Part shown: one piece after another, positions 35,586-48,019 of the stretch
How the letters are laid out: every line of letters starts with the position of its first letter
Position numbering within the stretch: the stretch's first letter is position 1
Source of the DNA: Acanthornis magna
Lineage: Eukaryota; Chordata; Aves; Passeriformes; Acanthizidae
DNA length: 64,000 nt
Direction of reading: 5' to 3'
NCBI GenBank assembly: GCA_036785705.1
Contig: JAWUZG010000158.1
Location: 310,001 to 374,000, forward strand
Program-made: the position numbers and the translations under genes
The notes under the pieces: generated by a model
What the model was told of the DNA's origin: nothing
The model's input: only the letters and a program-made list of their open reading frames with translations
The model's database searches: none

Positions 35586-36547
35586 AGAGGCTGCAGAGCC
35601 TGCTGCTGCAGGGATGGGTGACCCTGGGGTCTCCCTCTGCTTCGGACCCTCTGTGCCCCCAGTGTCACACCTGCTGCGGGGAGCGGGGAAGTGTGGGGAG
35701 CAGAGCTTCCTCCTCTGCGCTCTGCTTGGCTGTGCTTCCATCCCGTGGAGCATTTCCTGTGTTCCTCAGTGCACAGGAGGGGATTGTGTCCTGAGCTGTG
35801 CAGGCAGAGCTGGCCACAGTCGGTGACAGTGGTGACACGTGCCAGCCCCTCGGGGGGCACGGGGCAGAGCGGCTGCTGGGCTCCTGCCCACCTTCCAGAG
35901 GTGACACCAAACGCTGTGCACAGGAGCAGAACTTGGCTGTGCTCAGAGCACTGCTGCTCTGGGCTGGCCCGGCTGTGCCAGGGCCATGGCACATCCCTTC
36001 CCTGCCCAGGGAGAGCAGCACTGAGGTGCCACTAGCAGCACGTGAATGCTGATTTTTGCCGTGTTTGGCTGTGTGTGCTGGCTGCTCGGGCCGGGAGGCT
36101 GTTCCAGGCTGCCCAGGTGGCTGGGATGCACACCTGCCGGGTGTCTGTGCTCCCTGCTGGGGAGGCGCTCCCGCCGAGTGCACAGATGGTCCAATAACCT
36201 TGATGGGAAGCACAGCCTGCCTGCTTTGGAGCCTGGCCGTTGCTCCAAACTATTTTCAGGCATTAAGAGAGCCCAGGTTACTCAAAAACCTGTCCTGATG
36301 AGGAAGGTGAGTGTGGGAAGGGCTGTGTTCCGCTCGAGTGCAGCCAGCCCGGAGCTCGGAGCATATGGCACGGAGCGGTGGCTGGGCAGTGACATCAGGC
36401 TGCGCTTCTGCAAATCCCTCCTCAGAGATCCCTGGGAGTTTGGAAGGGACATTTCTTGGACAGTAGTGGCTGTGAGCAGTCCAGGAATAGATATAACAAG
36501 CTTGTTATGGAGACCATATGCCAGGAGCTGCATTTCCATGGTATTTA

Positions 36548-36650
36548 TCATAGGATCACAGGATGGCTGGAGTTGGAATGGACCACTGGAGGTCATCCAG
36601 TCCAACCTCCCCACTCGGGCAGGGCTCCCCAGAGCTCAGTGCTCAGGATT
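36548..36650 (-). mobile_element. CR1-like 3' end (antisense)
   Basis: 'TCATAGGATCACAGGATGGC', 'TGGAGTTGGAATGGACCACT', 'GGAGGTCATCCAGTCCAACC' and 'CACTCGGGCAGGGCTCCCC' form an inverted CR1 tail of another subfamily. The overlapping 209-codon frame at 36046-36675 runs through it and is therefore not a gene. Confidence 0.68.
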
Positions 36651-36928
36651 TGTGCAGATTGCTGGGCTGGAGTAGAGAATACAGTGAGTTATCTGTGGGA
36701 GATCAGTGTTTGCTGCCTCTCGTGGGTTGAGACGTGGCTGCATGGGCTTAAAATGGAATCTGTGCAAGTGGCTCTTTTCAATGTTGCTGTCCAGGCTCCC
36801 AGTTGGAATTCACTTTAAAGGTTAAAAACAAACAAACAAAAAAGGCTATTTGCTCACCATGGTCTGTGTGTGCCACATTTGTAAGGACTAAAGAGCTTTT
36901 GGTAGCCACTGCCACACGAGCAGTGGCT

Positions 36929-36998
36929 AAATTTTCTAAAAATAAAAATTTGAGAATTTGAATATGAAAATGAAAATTTTCTAAAAATGAAAATTGAG
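36929..36998 (+). repeat. Local AT-rich duplication, about 45-bp period
   Basis: AAATTTTCTAAAAAT followed by A/GAAAATT and GAGA occurs twice about 45 bp apart. The second copy ends where the 48-bp long-range repeat begins. Confidence 0.75.
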
Positions 36999-37045
36999 AC
37001 AAATTAACCAGAAGGCTTTCAATACATTCACCATGACAGCCAACC
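36998..37045 (+). repeat. 48-bp direct repeat, copy A
   Basis: Shares 44 of 48 bases with 37931-37978, including an unbroken 24-base match whose core is CAGAAGGCTTTCAATACATT. Flanks do not match. It does not resemble the CR1 or LTR elements in the window. Confidence 0.85.
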
Positions 37046-37865
37046 ATTCATTCCCAGAGCTGGGATGGGAGGAGGCTTCTGAGGCTGGAGGTGCTCTGCA
37101 CAAATTGGAGTGCATGCAAACTGCACAGAGGAAATCTGTATTAAAAAAGGGACATCTGCAATGTTATACTGGCTAAAAAGTCCGTTTCTTTAATAGGAGT
37201 TGGAGAAAATAAGGACAAAAAGAATGTGATTAATGATGTTCTTGGTGAAATACTGTGCTGTCTCAGTGAACATGGTTAATTGGTGGTTGCAGGTCTCAAA
37301 TCCAGTCAATTTAGTGAACTTAGCAAACAGGTCCTTTTTAAGCAGTCAGTCTTGTGCTGTGCTTTAACACAGAGCTCACCCCACACCCTCCTCCACAGCC
37401 CAGCAGAGCTCCTTTCCCTGTGTGGCTGTTCCTGGGGAGAGTGGCCATCCCTGGGAATTGTCTGTTTGCAGGAGAAGCTCTGGGTGTCTCCCAGAGCAGC
37501 AGTTCCAGCAATACCTGGTGATTATCCTCAGCACGCAGCAGGAATTGGGCACATGCTGTCTGGCTTTTGTTTCAAAATGGTGCCTGAAAATGCTTCTTAT
37601 ATAACTGCCCTTGGATTCTGCAGCGGGTGATTCACAGGTTTAGCTCACATTAACTTGTCTGCATGATGCCATTCCATGTGGGAGGTGGTGTCCTTTCATG
37701 CTTGAGCTGCCACCAGATCATGGTCCAAGTAGCAGCCCAAATTTAGCTTGTATGTATTTCTCATATGACTTTTAAATCTTAAACTGTTTGGGTCTTGATT
37801 GAAACTTCTTTTTCAGCTTGGTGGTGGGAAATGACATCTAAACTCTTGCTGCTCTCTGCACTCAG

Positions 37866-38030
37866 AATGTATTTATGGCTTTTTTTGAGGGTGTGAGCAG
37901 TGGACTGGTGCCCAGTGAGCTGAAGTGTGTGACAAATGAACCAGAAGGCTTTCAATACATTCCTCATGACATCCAACCAGTGTTTAAAAATATGGAATAT
38001 GATCAGAGATACTGTTTGCCTGTGTCTTGA
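37866..38030 (+). other. Weak candidate terminal exon (54 codons and TGA)
   Basis: A strong-looking acceptor (TGCTGCTCTCTGCACTCAG) is followed by an open frame from 37866 to the TGA at 38028-38030. It includes MAFFEGVSSGLVPSELKC and later NEPEGFQYIPHDIQP and ends RYCLPVS. The 48-bp repeat copy B lies inside it; in copy A the same frame has a stop. I do not recognise the peptide, and an open frame of this size after an acceptor-like site is not rare by chance. Confidence 0.2.
37931..37978 (+). repeat. 48-bp direct repeat, copy B
   Basis: Partner of 36998-37045, 933 bp downstream in the same orientation, with four mismatches in 48. Confidence 0.85.
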
Positions 38031-41000
38031 AGTGACCAAGAGGTCTGGGACCTTAGGGTGAGGTTGGTACCGTTATAACTTAGTTGGAATTCCGTGGGAG
38101 GCTGTGGTGAGTTTGTTTAACTGTGTTGATGGAAAGGTGTAGCAAAACTGCAATAAAACAAGAAACTGATGCATTTTGTTGGAAAAGAGCTGCTCCCTTG
38201 GAGATAGGACAAAGCTGTGCACCTGCTCAGAATATCCTGAGTAAAATATAAACTGACACTACTTCCAGTGCCAACATAAATGTATTTATAAACTTCTGAG
38301 TTACAGTTTCATCAAATGATGTGGGATGTCAGCTTTTATTGGTGCCTCTGGTTTGTTTCACTCCTGTGACAGAATAGACTGTCCTGTTGTGAGTCCTGGT
38401 CTGGGGTAACTCTGAGCCACAACAGAAGATATTTAGTAATTAGAGGGGCAGTTCTGCATTATTCACCTGTTGCTGCTGGCACAGTAGAATTCAGGGTTTG
38501 TATCTGAGGGGGATTAAAAGAATTCATCCTTGCTAGAAACTAGCTGAAAAGGGGAAAAATAAAGATTTCTGGTACTAGAAATTGTAGAGGGCATTAAACT
38601 AGAAAAGTGGAACTGCCAATCTGGTTCCAGTATTTCCTGTTTGCTGCACAATGCGAGAATTTCACTCCATTTTATCATCTGTTATATACAACAAAAATTG
38701 TGTGTTAAACAATGGTTTGGATTACACAGATTAGGAACACCTACTCATCCCTTAGGAAGCCTTAGGAGAAAATGGTTTTCCTGGGACCTTTGCTGGCCCT
38801 CTCTGTGAGAGGCCTTTTCTGGGGTGTTCCATGGGCCATTTTCCACTGACTGTATTGGTGAGACACACGTTCAGTTTTTGGCTTCCCGGGGAAGAGCTGG
38901 GGGTGGAGCTGGGACACTGCTAGTCCTGGGGCAGCATTCCAGAGGAGTTGCTGCCTGGTGTGATCCTGCTGTCAGCAAGTGGAGACAGCCAGACTCAAAT
39001 CTACCAACTTCATGAGGGTCTTGGTATTTTACTGCACTGCAGTTTTGTTCCATTACCCATTTTATTCTCATGTAAAGCGATTTCTCAGACATGGCTGTTA
39101 ATGGGGCAGCAGTGCCAGTCTGAAGGGGTTCAGGCACCAAACTTAAAGGGTATCTGCAGTGCTTGAGGGGAATCGTCACAGCTATCAATCCCCTGGGACT
39201 GAAAAAGGGAAATCTCTCATCAATATTGACCCTGTGCTGTGTTTCAAATGGAGCTGGTGGTGTGGGCTGGGGGAGTCTCTTCATTCCAGACCCATGGGTG
39301 CTCCCAGGGATGGGGCAGCAGCTCCTGGCTGTGCTCCAGGCTTGGCTGTGTGCTCCACGCTGCTCCCGGGGCTGCAGGGACACTGCTGGGGCTGGGGACA
39401 GCACGTGCCTCCAGGGTAGGACCTGCTGGCCCTGGGCTGCTAGCTCTGCCTAAAAGTCTGGGTTGGTGTCCCCCAGTTAAAGCTACAGGACCATATTTCT
39501 AGGCATGCATGCAAATGATAGGGAATACAAGATTATCATATCATCACCCCGGGACAGTTGGCTTTGACTTGGTGGCTTCAGCTGCGTCCTTGGCATGGCC
39601 AGTTTGGGTTTGTGAGTGAGGGGAGGTTGGGGGGTACAGGAGTTCCTGGGTTATCTTTGCCACTCCCCCTTTGTCAGAGGTACAGCTCTCCCTGTTCCCT
39701 TCCTAAGCTCTGTGTGCTCCAAGGAGTCACTGCAAGAGCCAGAGACTTCCAAAGGCAGGGATGCTGCAGAGCAGGGATCTGCTGCTGCTGGGGTGCAGGG
39801 CTGTATTTCTAAATGCACGGAATAAAACCATCACCAGGATTATTTGGCACATCATTTCCGTGGTGCAGAAGCGGCTGTGATATAAAAAGCTGCTGTGCCT
39901 TTGCAGCACCGCATTTTGCTGTTATTTCTCCTGTCTGCAGTTTTACACTTTGTTTCAGCAGCAGGGGATGTTTGTAAGCCGATCCCTCCAGAGTTCCCTT
40001 TGGGGAAAGCTGGATCGAAGCACAGCCAGGATGGTGCAGGTTCAGCAGGAGAGCTGTTCCTGCCCTCAAGCTGAACTGCACCGTCCCTGGGGTGAAACTT
40101 TTGGGCTGTGACCCAGTGAGAGCAGTGGGTGCAGAAGACACAGCCCAGCAGCCACTGGAGCCCTGCTGGGCTGTCCAGAGCTCCCAGGGCACTGCTGCTC
40201 ACCATGGCACTGCCATCCTGCTCCTGCTGCTGGGCTCTGGATGGTGGACATTGCTGCTCTGCAGCTCCTACAGGCTGGAGGGTGGAAGAGGGGGATGCAG
40301 ACTTGCATGAACAACTTCAGTTGTCGTGTATTAAGAAATTCCCCCAGTGATGTGTCCCGTTGTTCTTTGGGAGGTGAAGGAATGACGGCAGAGATGTGGT
40401 GCCAGGTTGGAAGGCTCTTCATTCTTATCAGTCCTCAGGTTTGCTGAATGCCACGAGGCCAGATGCTTTCTGTTCACTAAAATCAAACCCCACATCTTTA
40501 TCATCTGCTAGGTGAATACTTTCTGGTTTGTGGCACTGGGACACTCTATAGGAATTAAAACTTTTTGTGGTTCACTTTCTGTTATCGTTCTTCTTTTTCA
40601 AGGAAAACCTTTGGTATTCTTTTCCCGTTTTTCGGTATGCAGAAGGTTTGATTTAACAAGAACACCTCTGAAGAGTGAGGTTGTGAAAAACCCTTGATTG
40701 CCATTGCAGTAGAAAAGTTGAGTTGAAATTGGTTTTTCTTTTGAAATCTTTGAGCTTACATTTATTCTGACTTCCCGCTCCTCTTCCAGAGAGTGCTCGT
40801 TACTGGCAGCATCTCTGTTCCTCCCCCAATGTGCTCCATGTGGGACTGTCAGATGGAACCTCCTGAAGGAAACTTCTTGTTCATATAAAGTGGTTTGAGA
40901 TCCTGTCCAGCAAGCTGCTGAATCGAATGGAGGTGGAATATATGTGGCCTTTGGACTTCCTCAAATTATTTGGAGAAGAAAAAAAGACAGGATGTTGCTG

Positions 41001-41410
41001 TTCTCAAATAATCAATGAAAACACCACTTTTCCTACTGTGCAAGATAGGTTTTATCTCAGTATTAAATCAAACTGCAGAGCAGGAATTGTTCTTTTGGAA
41101 TGGATCTATCTATTACTGCTGGGGTGGGCAGGCCAAGAGCTGGATTTTGCAGTGAGTGCTCATTCCTTCACCCTGTTGTGCATAATGACAGAATCTCGCT
41201 GAAGGGGCTAAATTAGTGCTGAAATTCATCATTTTTCTCATCCTCCAACTTACCTTGTTAAAATGCTACTGACTGGACAGGTCTTATTAAGCTTTTTACC
41301 ACTTCTTTTAAGTCTTCAGCCCAGCAGAGTCTTTTGATTCTGTGTAGCACACACTGGCCACACCAGTTTTTGGAAAGGAGAATGTCTGTGTGAGATGTGT
41401 CTGTCTGGTG

Positions 41411-41520
41411 TGGGCTGGGTTGGACGGGGCTTGGAGCAGCCTGGACTAGTGGAAGGTGTCCCTGCCCATGGCAGGAGTGAAATGAGATGGGCTTTAAGGT
41501 CCCTTCCAACCCAAATAATT
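41411..41520 (+). mobile_element. CR1 LINE tail
   Basis: 'TTGGACGGGGCTTGGAGCAG', 'TAGTGGAAGGTGTCCCTGCC', 'CATGGCAGGAGTGAAATGAG', 'GGGCTTTAAGGTCCCTTCC' and 'AACCCAAATAATT' match the last 110 bp of the longer CR1 copies. The terminal octamer is mutated. Confidence 0.85.
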
Positions 41521-44500
41521 GCCTGTTTTTACGTGCTCTGATGCTGATCCAGACCCTTTAAGCAGGAGGATGAGGGCAGGACAGGGAGTGTGTCTGAGCT
41601 GGGGAGGTTTTATTCCAACTTGACTCGTGCAGTTCATGAGGCTGCTCTTCCCAGGCTCCTGCGAGGAGAGTCTTACTTTCCTTGGCAGAGCTTTGCACAT
41701 CTGCTGGGATCCACAGGGGCACAGAACATCATTCACACACAGCAGATTGAAATAAAAATCCTGGAAAGCTCTAATAGCCTTTAGATGGGGCTGGAGGTTT
41801 CCTGGCAACATCTGCCTTGTTTTGAATTGCTGCTCAGAACATTCACCTACAGCAACCTCACACTATTCCCTGCTCCTCATACAAGGAGTATCATTTCTGT
41901 AGCCATCAATGAATTCTCCCTGACTCTCTCTCTCCTGAAGGAAATCTGTTCCTCTGCATTACAGATGCTGAAAGATTTAATACACTACAAAAGAACAACC
42001 TGTGCCGGGTGCAGCTTTGTTTTTGAGGCACGTTCTGTGCTCAAAGCAAGGCTTAATCAAATGCATTGATCCTTGTATTGCTGTGTAAAGATTTGGTTCA
42101 ATCTTTTCCTTCTGCAGAAAATGGAATTCAGATTCTCTTTAATACACGGTTACTGTATACTCTACTGATGTGCTGAGGCCTGAGCAGCAGGCCGCAGCCA
42201 GAGCTGACTTACAAGATGGGCACTCTGTAATTAACAAAATCAGTATTATTTAGCTAAAAATAGATGACAAAGATGCTTACACCAGCTCTTTATAACCTTG
42301 TGTAAGTATTTGCAAGAAATGTATCATTTTAAGAAACGTTCCCAACTGCCATGAATAGAGCCTTCTTTGTAGGGTATTTTAGGGGAAACCCTCCCCGTCA
42401 AGGCCTGGGCCCTGGCTGGTCGGGAAGTGTGCCATCAAATCCAGGTCTTTCTGTGCTAAAAATATCATCAAGTCACTTCGGCTTGCTGATTTGGGCCTGT
42501 AAAAGCTGGGCCCACTTTCAGGGTGAATTTGGAGCCCACACCTACGGGTGGATGCACTGTGTGGGATTTTCCCAATTGCCGGAAGGGTTCCTCAGGTCCT
42601 CGCTGCACAATGGAGCTCCCCAGCCACTGCAGACTGCATGATGGTAAAGTAGTGAGGCAATTAGTGATGGATCTTTCTCAATCACTGTCCTTTCTCTCAT
42701 ACAGTAATGATTAAGTGCATTACCTTGCTTATTTTTGCTTGTTGCTAAAGCCATGCCCGTAGTTTTACTGGATGTATCATTTTGCTTCTGTGTTGGCTTA
42801 ATATTCATAGTAAAATAAGAGCATTCTTTCCACTGGTGTCTGTGTTCAGTTGACAGAACATCTACCTGGAAAATTTCCTACAATAACATCGCTTCTGGTG
42901 GCTTGTGAGAAGGTGCATTTCAGATGGAGTCTGATTATTTAGTGTGGATTGTTGACATGCTGTTAGAAACCTTGGCTTTTCCCCAGTTCTTTTTATTCTG
43001 ATGGAAGTGACAGCTCTAAGGAGGTGAGATCTGAGTGGGATTCCTACCTCTTTGAACTATTTAAAGCCCTGTCCACTTGTGGGTTCTCACAGCAAGATTT
43101 CAGTTCTATTTTTGGCTGGTTTTGTATCACATTTTGCATCCCCAAACATGAATCCCAGACAGTTTTAAAACTGTTGTTTCTACTTGCTGTATAATTTTAT
43201 GGGACATTGCCATAACGCTACTCACCAAATAAATACCAAATAAAGAATCTGCTAAGCTGGGAATTGTTGCAGGGATAGTTGTGTATCTCAGGCTGTATCA
43301 TACACCTTCATGGTCCTGAGCAGTGTTTTATTTGGAAAATTGTTACTTTAATGAGCAAGAGCGAAAATTGGTCCTGCAGCTGCCTTTGGAAGCAGCTTTC
43401 CATTGTACTGTTCCACTTCTGAGAACAGCTTTAGGTGAAAACAACAAATCAGATGCCATAAGACTTTCAGCTGGTTTGTTATGGCTCTTAGGGGGAATAA
43501 TGAGAATTGAACGTTTCCTGCTGGGGTGAGCCAGAGACTTGCAAAAATCTTTGGAATGAGGAAAAGTTACTGAATGAGTTCTGCGGCTGCTGGGATTTAA
43601 GGATCTACTGTCACCTCAGTGAACAAGAGATCTGGGAATGGGAACTTCCCACATTCCCAATTTGAAGGGGTTTTCCATCTTGTGCTTTTCTCAGTGTTTT
43701 CTTTGAAATTGTATTATTCCTGTAAATGGCTTCCAATTTTTAGGAGCTGACACCTCCCACCAAGGCTGGTTTGTTGAAAAATTGATAACCAAGCCAGGGA
43801 CTGGAAGCCAAGACAGCTGGTTTGTTGTTCTCCTGCATGGGGTGTTTCTAGGAGGATAGTGATGACAAAGATAAATCACCTTGGTAGCGTGAGTGGAGCT
43901 GTTTTCTGAAATATCCATATTTTGGATGTGGACTGACAGAGAGTGATGGCAGTACTCAGTTAAACTCAAAAATCATTCAAGATTTTAATGGTCGCTTTGG
44001 TTTGCAGCCTCCTGTAAATCTCAAGTACTGGGGTTTTTTGGTTTTCTTTACATTTGATTTTTGGTTCAAGGCTTGTTATGATGGTACCTGTTCCTCCTGG
44101 TCTCTGCTTGCAATGAAATGACAATAATTGCTACTGGTAGGAAAATAATTTCTGCTTCTCTTGGCTATAACAATCTCAAAAAGGATGTAATTTGCTGTAT
44201 TTCCTACTGAGAATGAAATTCCTGGGGTCAGAAAGAAGATAAACTTGTACTTCGAGAGGAGTGTAGTACTGTAATATTTAGTTCTACTCAAAATGAAATC
44301 TTGGAAACCATCCAGGACTGAGAGGAGAAATCTTGGGAATGTTGCCTGACATTTATCTAATCACTGATACAACTTAGATATCTAAATGGAATATGTACTG
44401 TTCCAAGTACTACAGCACAGAAAATATTCTATCTATTGTGGCCTTTTTTTTTTCCTTTAAGGTCTACCTTGAAATAAATAATGGAAGATACTGCCAGAAG

Positions 44501-45470
44501 TCTTTTCACCTTTCTCCTTGTCTCAGCAGTGCCAGTATAACTTCTTTCATCTGGGTCAAAAGGAAAAAAAACTAACCTAGAGCCCAGCACATGCTTCCCA
44601 TGTAAGCAGAAACATTGAATATCGATCCCCAATCCTGCCTTTTAAAGAATGCTTAAAGAAAATCGAACGCTTTATTTCAAACTACAAGTAGTGGGTTCTT
44701 TCAGCGCTGTGTTCATTCAGCCCTGCTCATCAATTACTCATTCCCTGAGCAAAATTGACCAGCTCTGAACAACTCTTTGGAATTTACTCGAGTAAATCTT
44801 AGCCTTGAACATGCAGATTTAGCAGTTGAGAAATTTCTCAGCTTTTCTGGGAATCCTGAAAATAAAGAAGGGGTGGTGAGCCCCCTTCGCTGCTTTGCTG
44901 TGCTGGGCTGGGAGGTGATCAGCTGGAGATCACCCTCACCTCACCTCATTGAAAATACTCCTTGAATTCCTTCTTGAATTCCTTCTTGAGAGGAAAAATG
45001 TGTTGCTGGAACGGTGGTTTGGGATGGCTGGTGCTGCTTCCAGTGACACCAGAATGCTTTGAACACTTGGAGATGTTTTCCCTGTTGGATGGGTTTGTTA
45101 TTCCAGTCAAGAGGAAAGGCAGGAAATTAAGACATTAACAATGCAGTTGTCTGCTCTGTGTTTGAGAACTTGAAAGCACAAGCAATTACATGAACATCTT
45201 TTCCAACGTAAGGTGTGTGTTCTGCCAGATGGAATTTGCTGAGAGCGGAGTGTGGGAAGTGTCACTTAAACACTGGATTCATTAACTTTTTCATTCCTCC
45301 TGGGGGTGTAGGGGTGAGCTCAGCTCCACGGGACTTTCGTGTTGAGGAAACTGCTTTGAAGTTGCTGTGTGTGTGTTAAACAACTAAAGGAACAGCTCAA
45401 AATGACCAGGCAGGCTTTCAGAAGGGGAGAAAGGGAGCACAAGAGACTTGGGAATTATCACTGGGTCAGC
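41521..45470. other. Non-coding single-copy stretch (4 kb)
   Basis: No gene, RNA gene or mobile element recognised. A 12-bp tandem repeat is at 44961-44990. Confidence 0.5.
44961..44990 (+). repeat. 12-bp tandem repeat, 2.5 copies
   Basis: CTTGAATTCCTT occurs twice in tandem, followed by a partial CTTGAG copy. Confidence 0.9.
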
Positions 45471-45854
45471 TTTGAGAGAGCTGGGGCTGCTCAACCTGGG
45501 GCAGGAAAGCTCTGGGGAGACCTTGGAGCCCCTTCCAGTGGGGTGTACATAAAGGAGGGACTTTTTTTATGGGCAGATAGTGATAGGACAAAAGGGGAAT
45601 GGTTTTAAGTTAAAAGAGGAGAGATTTAGATGGGATATTAGGAGGAAGTTGTTCCCTGGGAGGGTGGTGAGGCCCTGGCACAGGTGCCCAGAGAAGCTGT
45701 GGCTGCCCCTGGATCCCTGGCAGTGTCCAAGGCCAGGCTGGACAGGGCTTGGATCACCTTGGGATAGGGAAGGTGTCCCTGCCCATGGCAGGGGTGGGAT
45801 GGGATGAGGTTTAAGGTCCCTCCCAACCCAAACCAGTCTGGGATTCTGTGAATT
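45471..45854 (+). mobile_element. CR1 LINE 3' end, longest copy in the window
   Basis: About 384 bp: 'TTTGAGAGAGCTGGGGCTGC', 'TCAACCTGGGGCAGGAAAGC', 'GGGGAGACCTTGGAGCCCC', 'AGTGATAGGACAAAAGGGG', 'GAGAGATTTAGATGGGATAT', 'GAAGCTGTGGCTGCCCCTGG', 'CAGTGTCCAAGGCCAGGCTG' and a tail 'CCAACCCAAACCAGTCTGGG' + ATTCTGTG. It extends furthest upstream of the CR1 copies here, yet contains no recognisable reverse-transcriptase motif. Frames on either strand across it are repeat-derived. Confidence 0.93.
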
Positions 45855-47885
45855 AATGAATCTTGACTTGATGCCAGAATTTAGCCCCATTCCAATCCTT
45901 TCCTCACCCCTGCTCTCGTGCCCCGGGATGGTGTTGGGAGGTGTGTAGGACATGGGGTGTCAGGGTCCCTGTGTCACTGTCTTCTGAAGTTTTCTGCATC
46001 TTTATATCTTAAAATATTTTGAATAAACTGAAGTATGACATCTGGAAATAAATCCATTTGATATCAGATCCTGTCTTCATTAACAAGAACAGACAAAGTG
46101 TGTTCTCTTAAATTTTTATTCAAGAGCTGTTCTGGGTGTAGATTTGGGGATTAGTTTCCCGTTCCATGTCAGTTTATAAAATCCTTCCAATGTGCAGTAG
46201 AACTGAGAGGAGTCTCTGTGTGGTTGGGGCTGTATTGGGTGCACACAATGCCCTGAGCTGCACAGGGGGACAAGAGCTGTCCAGTGAAAATTATTGCTCT
46301 TCCTTAAATCAAGGCAGTGATGAATCCTCATGCCCTCAATGAAAAGACAACAGTGACAATTCCAGCAGATTGTTTTGTAATGCAGTGGAGCTCTCTGGCC
46401 ACCCCTGTGAGCTCTCTGTGCCCAGTGCTCCAGGCTGGGTTTGTGCCCCATGTTCTGCTTTCCAGGCAGGAGTTGGTTTGCTTCGCTCTGGGCAGCAGAA
46501 TTTTCCACTGTGCTGATTCCTCTCCTGCTTTAAAATATTCCAGCATGTTATCTGTCCAGAAAATTCCTCCTTGGGGTGTTCCTGACCACCTTCCTGTACC
46601 CTCCGGCTGAGCTCCAGCACTTCCCACTGCCTGAGCATCCCCTGCAACAAGAGCCTAAGATCATTTCTCCTTCGTTCCTCTTAGTCTGGGCTTTTAAAAT
46701 CAAGAAGACCTCTCTGAGCTTGAAGAAAATAAAGATAATAGAACATGCAGTGAAGGGGGGAGGAAAAAATCAATTTTTGGTACCTGTTTCTACAGTAATT
46801 CTGAAAATTAGGTTTTAGTACAGTTTGCTTTCTGGCATTAGATTTATGTAACTTCCAGTGGCCATAGCTTTTTCTGCTGCCTGGAGCATAATGTGCAAGT
46901 TGTCACTGGAGATGGAAGTTGTTCTACTAAGAAATTCTTCTTTTTTAATGTATTTATCTGTTCTTTAAGGAAGATTCTGTGGTTCCTAAAGAACTACCCT
47001 TGTCTTTGAGGAGGCAACTTTGGTGCGAGCTTGTTGTCACTGTAGTGCCAGAGTTTGCAAGTTCATATTGGTCACTGTTTTATTTAAATGAGCTCATGGA
47101 AAGGGTGTTTTGAGGCTTTGTTTTGCTCTGGAATCTCCTGCTTTGCTTTGTGTTTGATTCCTGGTTTGGCAGGGCCTCCTGATGTATCCAAAATTTCTGT
47201 GTCACTGAGGCGGGATTGATGGGAGTGAGGGAGGCAAGGAATTGGCAAATGGTTGTATGTTTTCTTCTGGATTTTTGTTTGTTCGTGAAAATTAAATATT
47301 GTGTTCCCATTTCTCCTTGGAGATGAAATCCTTTTCAGTGTGAACGATCCTGAGTTAAGTTTCTTTGCTTAAAAAATACTGGGGAAAGAGGAGAGACTTT
47401 GTTCCAGATTTGATTGATGAAATTATCTCACCTTAGGAAAATCTCCCCTTCAGGAGCTTCTGTAACTTACTATATCTTATCTCTCCTTTTTGCACATTTA
47501 AGAAATTCAGACAAGCTTGAGGCTTTAAATATTTTAAATTACCTCTGTTTGCCAACCTTGGCTGTTTCTGAGTAGTGCCTGATGAGGCTGGGCATTGGGT
47601 TCTAGACCTATTTGCCTGTGACCTTTTCACCTAAAGAGTGAAGATGAAGAAAAAAAAAAGGTACAAGCTAATCTGCCTCTAGAATAATGTCAGTGTTGCT
47701 TTTCACTTGCAAGGGTGGAACAGAAATCTCTGTGTATGTTTGCAAAAGATCTTTATTAAGGGTTCACAGGGTGTCACATGTTTTATTATTGCAATTATTG
47801 ACTTCTGCTGTTAACTGGTTTTTAACTTCTAATAGATTTCCTTGAAGCCTAAGTAGACGTGTTTCTTTTTTAAATGTCTTATTAG

Positions 47886-47950
47886 CAGAAAAACTACAGC
47901 AAGCTCTAGAGAAACTTACTGAAGTACAGAGGGAGAGAATGCTTGAGAAG
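47886..47950 (+). other. Candidate coding exon (charged helix-like peptide)
   Basis: A pyrimidine-rich tract and TTATTAG (or the adjacent CAG) precede the segment, and GAGAAG|gtgcat follows, a weak donor. Two frames have stops; the open frame reads EKLQQALEKLTEVQRERM followed by LEK, lysine-, glutamate- and leucine-rich as in amphipathic or coiled-coil helices. Joined directly to 48020-48049 it reads one valine and then a stop, so the two need not be neighbours in one transcript. Without splicing the frame runs to TAA about 38 bp later. The parent protein is unidentified. Confidence 0.3.
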
Positions 47951-48019
47951 GTGCATGGTTTTTTGAATTATAAATGCTGGAAATAACTATGTCCTAAATA
48001 TTTGTGTATTACTTTACAG

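Larger units (their letters stand above)
33691..36547. other. Non-coding stretch with a GC-rich second half
   Basis: 33691-35500 is ordinary AT-leaning sequence with one microexon candidate (35295-35325). About 35540-36420 is GC-rich with a (GGGCA)n run and scattered CpGs. It carries long composition-driven frames on both strands but no convincing exon; CpGs look too sparse for a clear island. Confidence 0.45.
36651..41410. other. Non-coding stretch with internal duplications
   Basis: No gene is called. It holds a local 45-bp-period AT-rich duplication (36929-36998), a 48-bp direct repeat pair (36998-37045 and 37931-37978) and an open frame after a good acceptor (37866-38030). GC-rich pockets lie at 39240-39480 and 40080-40300. 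Confidence 0.45.

Noticed and set aside
36301..36315. Donor AAG|gtgagt after a possible exon at 36260-36306
   Set aside because: The upstream acceptor has a poor pyrimidine tract and the segment lies in the GC-rich stretch with composition-driven frames.
36046..36675. 209-codon plus-strand reading frame, the second longest in the window
   Set aside because: It lies in GC-rich DNA where stops are rare, runs straight through a CR1-like tail (36548-36650) and has no recognisable domain.
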